From Clostridia bacterium (GTDB lineage: Bacteria; Bacillota; Clostridia; HGM11514): a stretch of DNA of 7,053 nt. Where the stretch lies: NCBI GenBank assembly GCA_900757255.1, contig CAAENE010000151.1:1-7053 (forward strand), read 5' to 3'. This document shows, piece by piece, positions 5,270 to 7,053 of the stretch. Each line of letters starts with the position of its first letter. Within the stretch, counting starts at the first letter, position 1. The notes below the pieces were generated by a model that saw nothing but the letters and a program-made list of their open reading frames with translations, did not search any database and was not told the DNA's origin. The translations under genes and the position numbers were made by a program.

Positions 5270-6828
5270 TTTGTTCCCCCTTTCCCTGTTTTCATAAATA
5301 TTTTGATGAGCTCGCGTCCTTCTGAAACCCTGGTCAATAAGATCAGGATTCCGTAGGCGATAAAGCCTGCCGCGCAGGGCACAGCCACTTTACAGATTTT
5401 ATCCAGACTGGTATTTGCCAAAGCCGGTAAACAGCGGTAGACGATATATATCACTACCCCCATAACTGCCGCGCTGACGGCCATTTTAGCAAAATCCAGA
5501 AAATCTTCTTTTTCAAAAAGCCGGCCTCTCTGCTTATGAAGATAGAACATATTTAAGCCGGCATTTACGCAGGCAGATGCTGCAACAGCCAACGCAAGCC
5601 CGCCGATTCCCATGGCCTTTGCCAAAATATAGCTGAGCGCAATATTGACCAGCATAGACAGAATCGCCGTCTTCATCGGCGTCTTTGAATTTTGTCCTGC
5701 AAAAAAGGACTTATTCAGCACTTCTAAAAAACCGTTTCCCAGCATCCCAATTGTATAAAAGGATAGTGCTGCGGCGGTCAGCGGTACATCGTTTTCAGTA
5801 AAATTACCCCGCTGGTAAATCAGCTTAACGATTGGCGTGGCCAATACAAAGGTAGTTGCCATAACCGGCAGAATGACCAATGCAACCGATTTCAAAGATT
5901 TTGAAGTCAACTTTTTGACCCGCTCGGTGTCTCCGCTTGCACCAGCTCTTGATAAATACGGAAAAATAAGGTTGGTAACCACAAAGGTAAAAACACCAAC
6001 GACAATAATATAAAGCTTGTTTGCATATTCCAGCGCAGGTATCGCACGGCCGCCGTCAATTCCGCTTGCAAGGCGCATAGTAATAATAGAACAAAGCGGC
6101 TGTACCCAGGTACTAATCAGCATAGGCAGGGCAAGCCGGGCCGCCTTTTGAATCCCTTCAGAGCGAAATTCCATACTTGGACGGTACCGGTACCCAAACT
6201 TTCGCAGCCAGGGAATCTGAATCAAAATCTGGCTGGACCAGCCAATGAGCATAGCTACTGCAAGGCCTTTTATCCCAAAACGCGTTCCAAACGTAAAAAA
6301 GTAAATAATAATAATCAGGTTTGAGACAAAACTCATCATGGACGGAATATTATATTCTCCATAGGATTGCAGCAGGCCTACCATAGAAAAAGCAAGCCCG
6401 GTGAAAATCACCATTGGGAACATAATATTAGAAAGAACTCCCGCAAGCTCCTTTGTAGCGCTGTCGAGTTCCGGAGCCATTAAATTGATTAATCCTTTAT
6501 GGAATAAAATACCAAATACTGTAATAATAACTGTTATCAGTAAAACTAAATTGACATAATTATTCGCAAACCGGAAAGCCCCTTTTTCATCCCTGCGTTC
6601 CAGGTATTCATTAAAAACCGGAATAAAGGTAGAAGAAATAACACCGCCAATAATTACATCAAACAGTAAAATTGGGATACGGCTGGCGGTAAAAAATGCA
6701 ATTGCATCGTTTCCTGTTGCGTAGTTGGACGCAATCAGCATATCGCGGAACATGCCGCACAGCTTTGCTCCCAGCGTCAGAAAAACCATTATACCAGCTG
6801 TCCTGATGAATTTTTTTGCGTTGCTCAC
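5266..6828 (-). CDS. murJ: MurJ/MviN-family lipid II or lipid-linked glycan flippase
   Basis: A 520-residue polytopic membrane protein of the MOP superfamily, the usual length for MurJ with 14 helices. Family landmarks are LTLGAKLCGMFRD (17-29), AFFTASRIPILLFD (44-57), STFIPVFNEYL (66-76), LLQSYGEYNIPS (152-163), and LIYQRGNF (336-343). MurJ moves undecaprenyl-linked lipid II from the inner to the outer face of the membrane. Compared by memory with E. coli MurJ, R24 is kept (R28) and R18 and R270 become lysine (K22, K271). The R52 and E57 positions become F56 and G61, which I believe is common in clostridial members. The start is GTG at 6828: an in-frame TGA lies two codons upstream and the next ATG (codon 14) would cut the first helix. 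No good Shine-Dalgarno is visible. It is the first gene of the operon. Because it is coupled to a ligase and GT4, it may serve a surface glycan rather than be the housekeeping flippase. Confidence 0.92.
   Translation of the reverse strand: MSNAKKFIRTAGIMVFLTLGAKLCGMFRDMLIASNYATGNDAIAFFTASRIPILLFDVIIGGVISSTFIPVFNEYLERRDEKGAFRFANNYVNLVLLITVIITVFGILFHKGLINLMAPELDSATKELAGVLSNIMFPMVIFTGLAFSMVGLLQSYGEYNIPSMMSFVSNLIIIIYFFTFGTRFGIKGLAVAMLIGWSSQILIQIPWLRKFGYRYRPSMEFRSEGIQKAARLALPMLISTWVQPLCSIITMRLASGIDGGRAIPALEYANKLYIIVVGVFTFVVTNLIFPYLSRAGASGDTERVKKLTSKSLKSVALVILPVMATTFVLATPIVKLIYQRGNFTENDVPLTAAALSFYTIGMLGNGFLEVLNKSFFAGQNSKTPMKTAILSMLVNIALSYILAKAMGIGGLALAVAASACVNAGLNMFYLHKQRGRLFEKEDFLDFAKMAVSAAVMGVVIYIVYRCLPALANTSLDKICKVAVPCAAGFIAYGILILLTRVSEGRELIKIFMKTGKGGTK
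5276..5283 (-). promoter_or_regulatory. Ribosome binding site of the ligase gene inside murJ
   Basis: Minus-strand AAAGGGGG within the last codons of murJ, 6 bases before the ATG at 5269. It fixes the start of the ligase and, together with the 4-base ATGA overlap, supports coupled translation of flippase and ligase. Confidence 0.75.
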
Positions 6829-6866
6829 ATTTGTTCACACTTTCTCGTTTTTCTGTATTGCTCCTT

Positions 6867-6895
6867 AGTATATACTATTTTCCACAAATTTGCAA
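6867..6895 (-). promoter_or_regulatory. Sigma-A-type promoter of the murJ operon
   Basis: On the minus strand TTGCAA (6890-6895) and TATACT (6867-6872) are separated by exactly 17 bases, matching the -35 and -10 consensus at 4 and 5 of 6 positions. Transcription would begin near 6860, giving a leader of about 30 bases before the GTG start at 6828. An AAGGAG (6861-6866) directly after the -10 box is too far from the start codon (32 bases) to act as its ribosome binding site. The -35 box lies just past the end of the upstream hydrolase gene. Confidence 0.65.
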
Positions 6896-6900
6896 CTTTT

Positions 6901-7053
6901 TCAGCTAAAAAGTTCCAGTAATTCAGCCGGCTTTTCAATTATTTTATCCGCTCCGGCGGACATTAATTCCTGCCGGCCGCGAAATCCCCAGGCCGCGCCG
7001 ACACTATACAGGCCGGCATTTTTAGCCGTCTGTATATCCACGCTGGTATCGCC
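6901..7053 (-). CDS. gph: HAD-family hydrolase (phosphoglycolate phosphatase-like), C-terminal fragment
   Basis: The start of this gene is beyond the right edge and only the last 50 residues are visible. They open with GDTSVDIQTAKNAG, which is HAD motif IV (two aspartates, visible residues 2 and 6, that bind Mg2+), followed by GLYSVGAAWGFRGRQEL and a short GADKIIEKPAELLELF tail. The WGFR-x-R-x-EL segment followed by GAD-x-II-x-(K/P)-x-EL is typical of Gph/PGP-type phosphatases, which hydrolyse 2-phosphoglycolate and related small phosphates. Specificity within this group is hard to assign, and the cap domain and motifs I-III are not in the window. The stop TGA lies 72 bases before the murJ start and no strong terminator separates them, so some read-through into the operon is possible in addition to the promoter at 6867-6895. 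Confidence 0.85.
   Translation of the reverse strand, partial: GDTSVDIQTAKNAGLYSVGAAWGFRGRQELMSAGADKIIEKPAELLELFS

Noticed and set aside
6861..6866. AAGGAG as ribosome binding site of murJ or of a short leader peptide
   Set aside because: It is 32 bases from the murJ start, no start codon lies at a suitable distance after it, and it falls at or before the predicted transcription start.
6894..6914. AACTTTTT/AAAAAGTT hairpin as terminator of the upstream hydrolase
   Set aside because: It is an 8-bp almost pure A-T stem that overlaps the stop codon and is followed by GCAAATTTG rather than a U-run, so it is unlikely to terminate efficiently.

Overview
The window looks like chromosomal DNA of a Gram-positive anaerobe of the class Clostridia. 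The evidence is moderately AT-rich sequence, strong GGAGG-type ribosome binding sites, a clostridial-looking MurJ sequence, and two DUF4330 proteins beside an O-antigen-ligase-family protein. I cannot assign a genus.

Layout: positions 1-186 (+) are the 3' end of a family 2 (GtrB/DPM1-like) membrane glycosyltransferase gene. It converges on an aldo/keto reductase gene (235-1176, -), and a perfect 17-bp hairpin between them (191-229) can terminate transcription in both directions. Upstream of the reductase, 1177-1356 holds no gene but is full of structure. It contains a long imperfect inverted repeat that includes the reductase start codon and ribosome binding site, a second 18-bp-stem hairpin, and a probable terminator for the next operon.

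Positions 1357-6828 (-) form one compact operon, read from right to left: murJ-type lipid-linked glycan flippase, O-antigen-ligase/polymerase-family membrane protein, GT4 glycosyltransferase, then two tandem DUF4330 membrane-anchored proteins. The first four genes overlap by 4, 4 and 11 bases, and the last is separated by 13 bases with a very strong ribosome binding site. A good sigma-A-type promoter (6867-6895) lies just upstream of murJ. Further right, 6901-7053 (-) is the C-terminal end of a phosphoglycolate-phosphatase-like HAD hydrolase.

Inferred biology: the operon encodes a glycosyltransferase, a flippase and a ligase/polymerase, the minimum set for building, flipping and transferring or polymerising a lipid-linked cell-surface glycan. 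The two DUF4330 proteins are single-pass membrane proteins of unknown function with a predicted extracytoplasmic domain. Their tight coupling suggests they work with this machinery, possibly as a pair. This is the best candidate here for an undescribed system. The reductase appears to be an unrelated single-gene unit, and its inverted-repeat leader is the most unusual non-coding feature.
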